DNA of 64,000 bases from Hymenobacter daecheongensis DSM 21074 (GCF_900141805.1 NZ_FQYN01000011.1:1-64000); one strand, 5' to 3'. Positions 52,998 to 62,035 are shown, numbered from the stretch's first letter. Translations and numbers: made by a program. The notes: a model not told the origin generated them from the letters alone.

Positions 52998-53292
52998 GAG
53001 CGGGAGTTGGTAAAGGCCCCACGGCCAGGCGGCGGGGCTGAATGAAGGTGAAGGAGAGCCACCCCATCAAAAAGCCGGGCGCTTGCTTGCGGCTCAGGTA
53101 GCGCAGGCCCATAATGAGGCCCAGTTCTGCGACGATGACGAGCAGGTAGATAATGCGGGGGATTTTGACCGCCATCCCCAGAAATCCGAGCAGCAGCACG
53201 GAACCGATGAACAGGCCAACCATGATGCCCAGGTCCTGAATATTCATTCCCAGGACCTGGGCTGGTCGCTCTATAGACTTGTAGGAGCGCAT
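52966..53292 (-). CDS. traF: TraF, VirB3-like small membrane protein
   Basis: 108 aa, DUF4133. YKSIERPAQVLGMNIQDLGI, then two closely spaced membrane helices (about residues 25-70) and a short basic tail. In the normal TraE-TraF-TraG order. Confidence 0.85.
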   Translation of the reverse strand: MRSYKSIERPAQVLGMNIQDLGIMVGLFIGSVLLLGFLGMAVKIPRIIYLLVIVAELGLIMGLRYLSRKQAPGFLMGWLSFTFIQPRRLAVGPLPTPAHDKKAKNHRV

Positions 53293-53311
53293 GAGAGCGG
53301 AAACTCAGGGC

Positions 53312-53692
53312 TTAGCGTACGCCCCCTTCGCCGCCGCCTACGGCCCCTACCAAATCGTCCTTGAACAGCTGGAAGCCGAACCACAGAATGACCCCGCCGA
53401 CAAGCCAGCCCAAAGAGCCGAGCGCATCCGGGGCACCCTGCACGAACTTCATGACCACGCGAATCAGGCCGATAATCAGGATAATGGCGAAGATGACCTG
53501 CACGATGCCCACGACGGTTTCCTGCACTCCTTCGAGGGCGCCCTGAGCGCTACCGCTTTGGGCAAAAGCCGCCCGGTTAGATAACGCCAGGGCCGTCAGC
53601 ATGGCGTAGGCGCGTTTTTCTGCTTTGGATGGTTGGTAGGCGTGTCCGGCAACAGCCAATTTCTTGGCCAGGGAAAGGGGGTTGGTGAACAT
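53312..53692 (-). CDS. traE: TraE, DUF4134 pilin-like membrane protein
   Basis: 126 aa. A long positively charged leader (residues 1-45) precedes two membrane helices separated by a Gly/Ala-rich loop: QVIFAIILIIGLIRVVMKF and LVGGVILWFGFQLF. This is the VirB2/TraE (DUF4134) form, the likely pilin. Confidence 0.82.
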   Translation of the reverse strand: MFTNPLSLAKKLAVAGHAYQPSKAEKRAYAMLTALALSNRAAFAQSGSAQGALEGVQETVVGIVQVIFAIILIIGLIRVVMKFVQGAPDALGSLGWLVGGVILWFGFQLFKDDLVGAVGGGEGGVR

Positions 53693-53997
53693 GGGGGAAA
53701 GGGTGTTGGAAATGGAGTGTGAGGGCGCTTATCTCCCCGGAAGCGGTGGAAAACGGATTAGGCGCAGCGCAACAGCGGCTGGCTTACTGGCGCAGGGCTG
53801 GCACGCGGCAGCGCCCGGGCCAGACAGGTCTGGCCTGGTGCTTAAAAGCAGTTGGGGGCGGCTGGGGCGGGCACTGGAAGAAGTGGGAAGGCCGGGGCGG
53901 CGGGTAGCGGGGATGAGTGAGGTAGCATAGCGGGAGGGTAGAAATGAGAATGAGTAGTTGCTCGTAAGTAGGCCGGGTGCCGGCAGCCGGGGCCGGC
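53693..53997. other. Intergenic region between tra operon and upstream gene
   Basis: 305 bases, GC-rich, no supported gene. Overlapping plus-strand open frames here carry no family or ribosome site. It probably holds the promoter of traE. Confidence 0.4.
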
Positions 53998-54771
53998 TTA
54001 CTTTCCGGGATACAGCCCCGTCAGCGCCGCTTTCTGGCTGGCATTCTTGGCCGCGAGGGCTGCCCGCTTGCGCTGGCGTAGCTCTACCTGCTTCAGCTGA
54101 TTGGCTTGGTCATTTTTGGTCGGGGCGGCCGTCGTAATCGGGTTGTCATAAAGGGATTCCGGCACGGCATCATCTGCCGCAGATTCTGGGGCTGAATGCG
54201 CAGTTTCAGCCCCAGTGGCCGTTTCAGTAGCTGGAACTGCCGCTGCTTCCTTGCCCGCAGTGGTCGGGCTTTCCGGCTCGTCGATACCCAGCCTATCAAA
54301 AACCGACACTGCCGCCGTACCTAGCGCGTGAACCGAAGAGACTACCGGTGGCGCAGCATCGGCCGGCGTAGCCTCTGACTCCTCAGTGGCCGGCACCTCT
54401 GCTGGTATAGCGGCCTCATTCTCAGCTGCAGCATCCACCGCAGATTCCGTAGCCGCCAGCTCCCGCGCCGTGATTTGGTCGGCTTCCATGCGGTCCGCTT
54501 CCGCCTGTAGCTCCTGCTCCTCCTTGGCCCGGAAATCCTCTTCGGGCATCAAGCGCGAGATGGGGTTGTCGGCCGACAAGGGCGGCGCGGCTTCGGCCGG
54601 CGCGGGCGCTGGCTTTGGCCCATAGTGAAAGGAGCGCACCGACCGGTGGTTGCTGGTGGCTACCAGCACCTCCGGCTCGCCTTTGCCGTTGCCGGTGAAG
54701 CGCCACCACACCAGCCCCAACAGGGCCGCGAGGGGCAGAAGTACCAACAGGAAGAACAGGGCAGCTTGCAT
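53998..54771 (-). CDS. Membrane-anchored coiled protein upstream of tra operon
   Basis: 257 aa. A single N-terminal membrane segment (about residues 3-23, FFLLVLLPLAALLGLVW) is followed by a long Glu/Ala-rich stretch (FRAKEEQELQAEADRMEADQ) that is helical and acidic, and a basic tail (KQVELRQRKRAALAAK). No family recognised. Same strand and direction as tra genes, so probably an accessory of the secretion apparatus. Confidence 0.6.
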   Translation of the reverse strand: MQAALFFLLVLLPLAALLGLVWWRFTGNGKGEPEVLVATSNHRSVRSFHYGPKPAPAPAEAAPPLSADNPISRLMPEEDFRAKEEQELQAEADRMEADQITARELAATESAVDAAAENEAAIPAEVPATEESEATPADAAPPVVSSVHALGTAAVSVFDRLGIDEPESPTTAGKEAAAVPATETATGAETAHSAPESAADDAVPESLYDNPITTAAPTKNDQANQLKQVELRQRKRAALAAKNASQKAALTGLYPGK

Positions 54772-55039
54772 ACTGGCGATGCTTTACGCCCGGTGTTCTG
54801 ATAAAGTTCTGAAAGATTTCTAAAGTAATTCTTTTAAACTTCTTAAGAGTTTCTGCGTTAGCCGCAGTAGTCCGTTTCCGCAGCCTCCGCACCCATTAAG
54901 CTGACCGGCGGCTAATCGTACTATTTTGGCTTTTTGAGTTACCTGTTTGCAGCGTTTAGCTGCAATTTGTGTCTTTGTGGATTCTTTGCGTAAGCATCTG
55001 TCCACTCACACCTTTTGCACTATAACACCAACTGTTTAC

Positions 55040-55450
55040 ATGGTACCATCTCCACACATTTCGGCCCCGCTGGGCTTCCCCGACCTAAAGCTTTCCGTCC
55101 CCTATGCCGACGCCATCCGCTACGCCCAATTCCGCCTGTTGATGCTGGCCAAAGGGGAGTTGAAGTCGTTCTGCGAACAGCATGAACTGCCCTACACCAG
55201 CATCGTGGGCCTGAAAAACAACTCCCTCAAACGCGAAGAGCCGCGCTTACTGCAGCGCCTGCTCCGCAGCCTGGCCGTCGATACGGAGGTAATCCGCATC
55301 CCCCCCAACAGCCAGAGTCCCCGCTTCCTGTTTCCCACGGTTGAAGCCCTGACCACTTTTCAGCAGCAGCTCAAGTGCTTTGACAGTGGCAACCCTCCCC
55401 TTCCCGAATCCGAAGCCGCCACGGGCGGCGCGGAATCCCCTACCCCGTAA
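55040..55450 (+). CDS. HTH-like plasmid regulatory protein
   Basis: 136 aa from the ATG at 55040; a longer reading frame to 54947 is possible but its first residues look like leader sequence. Residues 28-60 (LAKGELKSFCEQHELPYTSI, then LKNNSLKREEPRLL) fit a helix-turn-helix. The tail is Pro/Glu-rich. It stands between the tra operon and the TOPRIM gene and may control either. Confidence 0.5.
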   Translation: MVPSPHISAPLGFPDLKLSVPYADAIRYAQFRLLMLAKGELKSFCEQHELPYTSIVGLKNNSLKREEPRLLQRLLRSLAVDTEVIRIPPNSQSPRFLFPTVEALTTFQQQLKCFDSGNPPLPESEAATGGAESPTP

Positions 55451-55554
55451 CCACGACCGGATAGCCTTCCTGGTAGCTGAGCGGTACTTCTCACCGCTTT
55501 TCTTTCCCCGCCCGGAGCTACTGGTCATTTAAGACCACCAGTAAGCTACCCGCG

Positions 55555-58152
55555 ATGAATGCACCCCGTGAGAACGACCCCAACGAGCTTGACCGGTTCA
55601 AGCGTGATATTGACCTCGTAGACTACGCCGAGCGGCAGGGCTACCAGATAAAAAAGGAAGGCAAGCGCGGCGACTGGCACCAGCTCGAAAAAGACGGAGA
55701 GGTGCTCATCGTCACGCGCAAAGACGACCATCAGGTGTACCTCAATACCGGCGACGACCGGGATAGGGGCAGCGTCATTGATTTTGCGAAAACCCGGGGC
55801 GGTGATGGCCACGGGCTGAATTTGGGGCAGGTCCGCCAGCAGCTACGCGAGTATCTGAATGATGGGCCTGCCCCAACTCGTGCCTATGCCCCGGCGGCCG
55901 ACGTGGCCCGTCTTAACGCGTTGCCCGTCGGCAACCCCGACCACGAGCGCCAGGCCGAGGAAGACCGCCGGACGCGGCTGATTTCCGAGGTGCTGGGCGT
56001 GAAGCGGGAACTGACCGACCGCACGTACCTGCACGGCCGGGGCATCGAGGACCAGACTATCGACAGCCCGGCTTTTCAGGGCCGCATCTTCACTGCGCAG
56101 CAGAACGAGCATAAGAACACGGCCTTTCCCTTATACAACGCCGAGGGGCTGGCCAGCGTCGAGCAGAAGAACGAGCACTACAAAAACCTGCTTCCGTTGC
56201 CTAAAAACGGCATTTGGGTATCCCACTCTACCGAGGGAAAAGGCACCCAGGTGGAGCGTATCATCGTCAGCGAATCAGCCATTGATTCGCTGTCCCACCA
56301 CCAGCTGAAAAGCGGCCAGGACCAGAAAAACACTATATACATTGCCACCAGCGGCACGCCGACCGAGGCCCAGGTAGCCCTGATTCAGCGGGTGATTGAC
56401 AAGCAGGAGCCCCGGGAGGTCGTGTTGGCCAACGACCGCGACGCCGGGGGGCGGCAGTTCAACATGAACTACCTAAACGAACTGCACCCGGCCCGGCCGC
56501 TGGTGCCCGTGGCCGAGCAGGAAGCCTACAAAGAGCCAACGCGGCCGGTGGAGTGGCACGCCACCAGCGACAAGTACCACACGGGCTTGAAAGTGACTTA
56601 TCACCACGACTCGGCCGAAGCCGGCGCGCAGCAGGTGCAGCAGCTCAGCGACCGGGTAGGCCAGATGAACGGCACCCAGGAAGCCGGCCCCACCATTGCC
56701 CTGGAGGTGCAGCGCAGTTCCGACCGGGAAACGGTACTGCGGTTGTCGGTGGCCAAAGCCGACACCGCGCAGCTGGAGGTGCTGACCCACGAGCTATACC
56801 GGCAGCGCGAACAGCTACGCCCGGAGCCGGAGCGCCAGCAGGAGACGTTTCTGCGGGTAGATTACCCGGTAGCAAAGGACTGGAACCGCGACCTGGAGTT
56901 AACCCGGCAGGGCCTGAATGCCGAGCAAATCCGCGCCCAGGCCCTGCGCGACGAGCAGCAGCGCGAAGCGGAGCGGCAGCAGCGCCTCGCCGAGCAGCAC
57001 CGCCAGGAGCAGGAGCAGCGCCAACTGGCGCGCCAGCAGGAGCAGCAGCGCCGCGAGAACACCCCGGCAGCGCAAGAGCAGCGCGAGGCGGACGACCGCC
57101 GGTTTAATCAGGCCGTGCTGGGCGCGGCCGTCGCCAGTGCCGACGCCACGCCGGAGTCGCGCCCTTTCCGCTCCTACCAGTCCGAGCAGGAAGTCGCCGC
57201 GCACACCGCGCAGTTTGTGCACGCCCGCGATGCGGGGTTGGTTTTGCTGAAGGAGTACATTAACGACAACCCCGCCCCCACCGGCCGCAAGGTGGATGAG
57301 GCCGAGCAGCAGGAGAACCGCGACCGGGCGCGCTACGCCGAACGAAACCCAGCCCCGGCGCTGGCCACCGCACCGGCCGTTGAGGAGAAAACCGCGACGT
57401 GGAAGATTGACGAAGTTGCCCCCAACACCACCGGCCGCGCCGAGGCCTGGAAGGAGGTGTTGGATAACAGTTCGTACAGCTACAAGACGAGCGAAATCCG
57501 CAGCACGATTGACGAGCAGGGCATCCGCCGCGCTGAGTTCGATATGACCTATCGTAACGACCAGCCCGATATTGCCATCATCCACGCCATCATTACAAAC
57601 ACCAACGCCCGGGCCGAGGCCGGTCAGGAAGTATATACCGGCGTTAGCGTCAGTGAGAGCGAGGCCGACCGCGCAGCACGTCAGGTAGCCGCCGGGGCCG
57701 CCGCCATTCAGCCCCACAACCGCGACCGGAGCAAGGACCAGGCGCCGGCAATGACAGCAACTGAGGGGCAGCCGGAGCCCCGGGCCGCCGAAGCAGTACC
57801 CGCGCCGCAGGGCGACGAGAAGCAGGTCATTATCAAGGTTGACGAGGTTGCGCCCGCGCCGGGTGCCCGCGGCCAGGCAGAAGCCGTGAAAGAAGCTGTG
57901 GCCAGCAGCGGAGCGAAGACCGGCGACATTCAGAGCACCACCGATGCCAAGGGCATTCGCCACTCGGAGATGAAGGTTTCGTACCGGACAGACCAGCCTG
58001 AAATTGCCCGCGTCAGCCAAACGCTCGATGCCGTGGCCAGCCAGCAGGGCAGCAGCGTGATTGAGCACAGCAGCGACCGAGCCGAGCGACGCGAAATCAG
58101 CAAGGGCTACGAAATCGCCCAGCCGCAGCGTAGCCAGGAAATCACCCGGTAG
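55555..58152 (+). CDS. TOPRIM primase-like protein with two copies of a C-terminal domain
   Basis: 865 aa. Residues 1-110 are a CHC2-like lead region of the DUF3991 type (DLVDYAERQGYQIKKEG). Residues about 140-200 are DUF3991. Residues about 230-310 are TOPRIM, with IIVSESAIDSLSHH (acidic motif) and VVLANDRDAGGRQF (the DxD motif). A roughly 120 residue Gln/Arg/Glu-rich coil follows. Two copies of an added domain end the protein: about 611-690 (TWKIDEVAPNTTGRAEAWKE) and 755-855 (IKVDEVAPAPGARGQAEAVK). The zeta-like toxin carries the same domain. Plasmid primases of this kind act in the recipient, so the domain may be a transfer signal (inference). Confidence 0.82.
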   Translation: MNAPRENDPNELDRFKRDIDLVDYAERQGYQIKKEGKRGDWHQLEKDGEVLIVTRKDDHQVYLNTGDDRDRGSVIDFAKTRGGDGHGLNLGQVRQQLREYLNDGPAPTRAYAPAADVARLNALPVGNPDHERQAEEDRRTRLISEVLGVKRELTDRTYLHGRGIEDQTIDSPAFQGRIFTAQQNEHKNTAFPLYNAEGLASVEQKNEHYKNLLPLPKNGIWVSHSTEGKGTQVERIIVSESAIDSLSHHQLKSGQDQKNTIYIATSGTPTEAQVALIQRVIDKQEPREVVLANDRDAGGRQFNMNYLNELHPARPLVPVAEQEAYKEPTRPVEWHATSDKYHTGLKVTYHHDSAEAGAQQVQQLSDRVGQMNGTQEAGPTIALEVQRSSDRETVLRLSVAKADTAQLEVLTHELYRQREQLRPEPERQQETFLRVDYPVAKDWNRDLELTRQGLNAEQIRAQALRDEQQREAERQQRLAEQHRQEQEQRQLARQQEQQRRENTPAAQEQREADDRRFNQAVLGAAVASADATPESRPFRSYQSEQEVAAHTAQFVHARDAGLVLLKEYINDNPAPTGRKVDEAEQQENRDRARYAERNPAPALATAPAVEEKTATWKIDEVAPNTTGRAEAWKEVLDNSSYSYKTSEIRSTIDEQGIRRAEFDMTYRNDQPDIAIIHAIITNTNARAEAGQEVYTGVSVSESEADRAARQVAAGAAAIQPHNRDRSKDQAPAMTATEGQPEPRAAEAVPAPQGDEKQVIIKVDEVAPAPGARGQAEAVKEAVASSGAKTGDIQSTTDAKGIRHSEMKVSYRTDQPEIARVSQTLDAVASQQGSSVIEHSSDRAERREISKGYEIAQPQRSQEITR

Positions 58153-58208
58153 CCGGGCGCTTCGCGCCCGTCCACCGCGCCGGGTTCGGCGTTTTCATGC
58201 CGATTAAG

Positions 58209-58241
58209 AAAAGCCGTCCCGGTTCTCTGGGCGGCTTTTTT
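58209..58241 (+). terminator. Rho-independent terminator after TOPRIM gene
   Basis: AAAAGCCG at 58209-58216 pairs with CGGCTTTT, followed by further T. Confidence 0.75.
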
Positions 58242-58379
58242 GTGCCGGTCTTAGGGAGGGTTCATTCGTTGTCGTTGCCACTAATTTCCCGTTTCTAAGA
58301 CGTGAGAGTAGCTTTTCAATAGTAGAAGCGGTGCTAAAAGCAGCTAACTAATAGCTTTTATAAGCCAAGGATTCACCAG

Positions 58380-58610
58380 TTGGGCGTGTCCCTTCGGGCC
58401 GGGCTATCCAGGGCTGCGGCTACGCCTTCGGTCCTTCGGACTAAACCCTTCCTATCCCTCACACAACGGGCCACGCCGGAAAGCAAGTCTGCTGTCTCCG
58501 CTCCCGTTGGTCGTTACGACTACAGACCCGCTTTCCGGCCGCTACGCAAGCCTACTGTCTTCACCCCCGCTGGTCGTTACGACTGCAGGCCCGCTTTTTA
58601 CCTCCCGCCC
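58380..58610 (+). ncRNA. Candidate structured RNA or repeat element
   Basis: Starts GGGCGTGTCCCTTCGGGCCG with a CCC-TTC-GGG hairpin, continues GGGCTATCC, then GTCC-TTC-GGAC (58431-58441) and CTATCCCTCACAC. Two related 52 bp copies follow, 58483-58534 and 58546-58597 (44 of 52 identical), each centred on the hairpin GGTCGTTACGACT. Sequences with GGGCGTG...GGGCTATCC...CTATCCCTCAC recur in Bacteroidota genomes as I recall, without a name I can give. An open frame here (58380-58625) is not credible as a protein. Confidence 0.4.
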
Positions 58611-58662
58611 GAATACCAAAATTAGTGGCCCAATGCTGCCCAAACGGAATCGGGAAACGATT

Positions 58663-58762
58663 GGGGCAGTGGGGAAAAAAGGCGGCATAAATCTATGCAA
58701 AACGCGCGTTAATAAATGTACATAATGCAACATAAAAGGCGTGATTTGCGTTTAATAAGTAT
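58663..58762 (+). promoter_or_regulatory. Shared plasmid promoter module, copy B
   Basis: Begins GGGGCAGTGGGGAAAAAAGG, contains AAATGTACATAATGCA, ends GCGTTTAATAAGTAT 31 bases before the ardC-like start codon. See 18364-18462. Confidence 0.72.
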
Positions 58763-58793
58763 ATAACAACACACACAACAGCAACCGCTTATC

Positions 58794-59849
58794 ATGAAAA
58801 AGACCACTAAATCCGCCGCCAAGAAATCCACCAGCAAGGCCACTGCCGCCCGCCCCGACGTGTACCAGATTGTGACCGACCGCATTATTTCGGCCCTCGA
58901 AGGCGGCATCATTCCGTGGCGCAAGCCGTGGAACGCGGTTTATGGCTTGCCCCGCAACTACGCCACCGGCCGCGTTTATAGTGGTATCAACCTGTTTTTG
59001 CTGCATTTCAGCGGTGCCCTGCCGTTTTTCATGACGTTCAAGCAGGCCCTCGAAATGGGCGGTAATGTCCGCAAGGGGGCCAAAGGTCATCAGGTGGTGT
59101 ACTACAACGTTTCCACCCGCGAGAACAAGCAAACCGGCAAAGAGGAGAAAATGCCCTTTCTGAAGTATTACACCGTGTTTTCGGTGGAGGATATCGAAGG
59201 CATTGAGTTTGATTTGCCCAAAGTGGAGAAGCGCGAATTCACCCCCAGCGAGGTAGCCGAGGGTATTGTGGAGGCGTGGGACGGCAAGCCCGCCATTCAG
59301 CACCTGCACCAGCGCGCCTACTACTCCCCTTCGCTGGACTTTGTGAATATGCCCAAGCCGGAGACGTTCACCACGTCGGAAGGCTACTACCAAACCCTTT
59401 TCCACGAACTGACCCACAGCACCGGCCACAAGGCCCGCCTTGACCGCGCCGACCTGACCGCCGGCGAAGGCAAGCAGAGCCTGAGCTATGCCCGCGAGGA
59501 GTTGACCGCCGAAATGGGCGCTTCGTTCCTGAGTGCCGCCGCCGGCATTGCGACCGAGCAGACCGAGGAAAACGCCGTGGCTTATATCCAAAGCTGGTTG
59601 GAGCGGCTGAAAAATGATAAGCAGCTAGTCATCAAAGCCGCCAGCAAGGCCCAAAAAGCCGCCGAGCTGATTCTGGGTCATACCAACGAGCCGGACGAGC
59701 CGCAGGCTCAGGAGCAGCCCGCCGAGCAGTTGCAGCAGCCGGAGCGCGGCGCGGTGATGGTGGCCGCCACGAGCGAGGCAGCACCCGAGCTTGACGCCAT
59801 CGGCCGCGAGTACGCTGCCGCAGAGTTGAGCTGGCTAGCCGCCGCTTAG
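58794..59849 (+). CDS. ArdC-like antirestriction protein with zincin domain
   Basis: 351 aa. The N-terminal ArdC/DUF1738 domain, about residues 20-135, contains YQIVTDRIISALEGGIIPW and KPWNAVYGLPRNY. The zincin domain follows, with HELTHSTGH at about residue 204 (HExxH). The last 60 residues are Gln/Pro-rich. ArdC binds single-stranded DNA and protects incoming plasmid DNA from restriction. Typical early-expressed plasmid leading-region gene. Confidence 0.88.
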   Translation: MKKTTKSAAKKSTSKATAARPDVYQIVTDRIISALEGGIIPWRKPWNAVYGLPRNYATGRVYSGINLFLLHFSGALPFFMTFKQALEMGGNVRKGAKGHQVVYYNVSTRENKQTGKEEKMPFLKYYTVFSVEDIEGIEFDLPKVEKREFTPSEVAEGIVEAWDGKPAIQHLHQRAYYSPSLDFVNMPKPETFTTSEGYYQTLFHELTHSTGHKARLDRADLTAGEGKQSLSYAREELTAEMGASFLSAAAGIATEQTEENAVAYIQSWLERLKNDKQLVIKAASKAQKAAELILGHTNEPDEPQAQEQPAEQLQQPERGAVMVAATSEAAPELDAIGREYAAAELSWLAAA

Positions 59850-59860
59850 CTCTCAGGGCC

Positions 59861-59888
59861 GGGGTAGCAGCAAAGCCGCTGCTACCCC
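59861..59888 (+). terminator. Hairpin after ardC-like gene
   Basis: GGGGTAGCAGC (59861-59871) pairs with GCTGCTACCCC (59878-59888). No T tract but followed by repeated CTAGCCCTAG. May attenuate rather than end transcription. Confidence 0.55.
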
Positions 59889-59946
59889 AAAGCTCCTAGC
59901 CCTAGCCATAATTCTAGCCCTAGCTCTAATTCTAGTCTCTTTCCTG

Positions 59947-60237
59947 ATGAAAGCCAGCGAAGCCCCCACCATTCAGCACCCCAGTTGGAACCAGTACCGC
60001 AACCGGATAATAGCCGCCATCGCCGACGTGGAGGTAATGATGCAGCAGCTTGGCAAAGGCATTAACAGCGAGGTGCTGACCGAGGAGGTAGCCGAGCGCC
60101 TGATGATGGAAATAGACACGCCCGAGGCGTACGAGGCGCTGCTAAAGCTGGTTCGGGCGACCCGGGCAATAGCCCGCGAGGGCCTGCGTATGACCCGCGA
60201 GGAGCAGGGAGGCCAATACGCCTTGCTTCTCGTATGA
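59947..60237 (+). CDS. Small helical plasmid protein
   Basis: 96 aa, largely helical: YRNRIIAAIADVEVMMQQLG and ERLMMEIDTPEAYEALLKLV. No family recognised. Downstream of the ArdC-like gene in the same orientation, so probably part of its operon. Confidence 0.6.
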   Translation: MKASEAPTIQHPSWNQYRNRIIAAIADVEVMMQQLGKGINSEVLTEEVAERLMMEIDTPEAYEALLKLVRATRAIAREGLRMTREEQGGQYALLLV

Positions 60238-60271
60238 TTCCCTTCTCCTTTCCATCTTATGCTACCTACCC

Positions 60272-60607
60272 ATGCCAGCATATAATGATTTACCCGTAGG
60301 CGAGGCCGTGTATTACCCCTTTGAGAAGGCGGTAGGGCTGATTTATGAAACCTATACGTTCGTTGACGGACCCGACCACCGGCCCGGCGTTTCGCTGCTG
60401 CTGAGCGACGGGCGCAACGTGGGCGGCTTCAATGCCGAGGAGGCTGACCAGTACCTGGTGCCGCTGGGTGATACGGGCCTTCGCTACGAATTTGCTGACG
60501 TCGGCCAGCTGGCCGGCGACTTCCGGCGCGGCGTGTTTGCCGAGGCCTTCCACAACGCCCACGTCCTGCACCTATCGCGCACATTAGCCAGCGCCCCGCA
60601 GCGCTAA
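60272..60607 (+). CDS. Plasmid hypothetical protein
   Basis: 111 aa, beta-rich beginning (YNDLPVGEAVYYPFEK) with VSLLLSDGRNVGGFNAEEAD in the middle. No family recognised. Follows the 96 aa gene. Confidence 0.6.
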   Translation: MPAYNDLPVGEAVYYPFEKAVGLIYETYTFVDGPDHRPGVSLLLSDGRNVGGFNAEEADQYLVPLGDTGLRYEFADVGQLAGDFRRGVFAEAFHNAHVLHLSRTLASAPQR

Positions 60608-60663
60608 GCCGCCGGCCGGGCCTGACCAGCCCGGCCGCTTCTTCATCCCTAACCAGTACCCCG

Positions 60664-61086
60664 ATGAGCCAAGCCGATAAATTCGACCCCACCGCCCGGA
60701 CTTACGCCGCGCAGGAGGCCTACTTAGCCATTGAGCAGCAACCCCACGACAAAGCCGAGAAGCAGCTGCTGGAGCAGGCGCGCTGCTACGTCCGAGCCCA
60801 CAGCCACCAGAATGATTTGCGCGACCTAGCCGGCGCAATCCGGCAACTGATGGGTGACGCGTACCAGGTAGGGTGCGGCAGCTCTCATATCTGGGTTAAG
60901 CGCTGCCCAACCGACGCCGGGCCGCGTGGCCCGGAGCGGCTGGCCGTCGTCGCTGACCAACTGACCACGGCTTACCGGGATTGGTTCGAGCCCAGGGTGC
61001 CCGGAGGCCCCCGCCGTAGTATCCGCACCGAGCAAGGCTTGCCCGTTGCCGGGGTTCCAATCACTACCAGCACCCCTACGCGATGA
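60664..61086 (+). CDS. Plasmid hypothetical protein
   Basis: 140 aa, helical first half (YAAQEAYLAIEQQPHDKAEK) with a Trp-containing middle (VGCGSSHIWVKRCP). Last gene before the terminator at 61140. No family recognised. Confidence 0.6.
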   Translation: MSQADKFDPTARTYAAQEAYLAIEQQPHDKAEKQLLEQARCYVRAHSHQNDLRDLAGAIRQLMGDAYQVGCGSSHIWVKRCPTDAGPRGPERLAVVADQLTTAYRDWFEPRVPGGPRRSIRTEQGLPVAGVPITTSTPTR

Positions 61087-61139
61087 CTGAGCGCGTGGCG
61101 TGCATACTACACGAGTAGCCCCGCCGCCATCAAGCCACC

Positions 61140-61177
61140 GAGCGCAGCAGCCTTCCCGGTTGTTGCGCTCTTTTTTT
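61140..61177 (+). terminator. Terminator of ardC-like operon
   Basis: GAGCGCAGC (61140-61148) pairs with GTTGCGCTC (61162-61170) with one G-U pair, followed by seven T. Confidence 0.8.
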
Positions 61178-61190
61178 GCCCATTCCAGCG

Positions 61191-61278
61191 GGGGCAGTGG
61201 GGGAAAATCAGATGTAAAATGCGTTATTATAAATGCACAAAGTGCATCTATTTGGGTATGATTTGCGTTTAATAAGTA
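61191..61278 (+). promoter_or_regulatory. Shared plasmid promoter module, copy C
   Basis: Begins GGGGCAGTGGGGGAAAAT, contains a perfect palindrome ATGCAC-AAA-GTGCAT (61233-61247), ends GCGTTTAATAAGTA 31 bases before the start codon at 61310. Confidence 0.75.
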
Positions 61279-61309
61279 AGTAGGAAACGCACCTAAACCC
61301 CTTTCTGAT

Positions 61310-61963
61310 ATGGAAATTACCCCCGTTCCCCAGCCCGCCGCGCAGCCCGTCGTTCTGGCTGGCCCGCACCTTTTCAATCTGTCCAATGTGCAGATGTTCT
61401 ACGGCGGTGCCGGTGCCGCCCTGACCGTGGCCGCATGGTGGAAGAAGCTCCCCGCTACCGTGTTTCTGCAAGTCACCCAGCGCGGCGATGCCTTGTTGGC
61501 AACGATGGTCGGCGTAACCGCCGGCGGCCAGGTGGTGACGACGCCGGCATACTACTTAGGCCCGTTCCGCATCGAGGGTACCGAACGCGTATTCTCTACC
61601 GTTCGGGAGCTAGGCGAGTACCTGTTGGCCCAGCGTACCGCAATGGTGCCGACCGAGGACACCGCCACGGTGCTGGGGCTGGATGGGAGCCTGACCGAGA
61701 TACGCCCGAGCAAAGGCAAAACCTTCAAATTCGACCAGCTACGGCCCCTTATCGGCGCTGATACGCTGGACATTCACTATTTCCAGCACGGCCCGCTTGC
61801 CGGCTATATTCTGGTAATCGACGACAACGGCAAATACAGCGGGGCCGCGCTCAATTTGTTGGCTACGGCCGCTTGGTTCGACACCTACCCGCCCGAGCAG
61901 TACAGCCCAATTGATGTAGTAGTCGGCACCGTTGTTCTAATGAAATCCGAGCAGCTGCGCTAG
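61310..61963 (+). CDS. Plasmid hypothetical protein
   Basis: 217 aa. Middle region has AVVEAGATVLAHYFHQ-type alternation not assigned to a family. Visible segments are MFYGGAGAALTVAAWWKKLP, FRIEGTERVFSTVREL and GYILVIDDNGKYSGAALNLL. Possibly two related alpha/beta units. Under the shared promoter module and followed by its own terminator, so it forms a single-gene unit. Confidence 0.6.
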   Translation: MEITPVPQPAAQPVVLAGPHLFNLSNVQMFYGGAGAALTVAAWWKKLPATVFLQVTQRGDALLATMVGVTAGGQVVTTPAYYLGPFRIEGTERVFSTVRELGEYLLAQRTAMVPTEDTATVLGLDGSLTEIRPSKGKTFKFDQLRPLIGADTLDIHYFQHGPLAGYILVIDDNGKYSGAALNLLATAAWFDTYPPEQYSPIDVVVGTVVLMKSEQLR

Positions 61964-61977
61964 TTACTTCAGGTAAG

Positions 61978-62006
61978 AAAGCCGCCCCCAACCGGGCGGC
62001 TTTTTT
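61978..62006 (+). terminator. Rho-independent terminator
   Basis: GCCGCCC (61981-61987) pairs with GGGCGGC (61994-62000), followed by six T. Confidence 0.8.
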
Positions 62007-62035
62007 CGTGCCCGTTCCGCAGAAACCTGCTGATA

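Noticed and set aside
53664..53930. 88 aa plus-strand open frame upstream of traE
   Set aside because: Overlaps the 5' end of traE, GC-rich and low complexity.
56899..58068. 389 aa minus-strand open frame
   Set aside because: Antisense to the TOPRIM protein repeats, Gly/Val/Leu-rich and without family.
58380..58625. 81 aa open frame
   Set aside because: Region has RNA-like hairpins and duplicated non-coding blocks, and the translation has no family signature.
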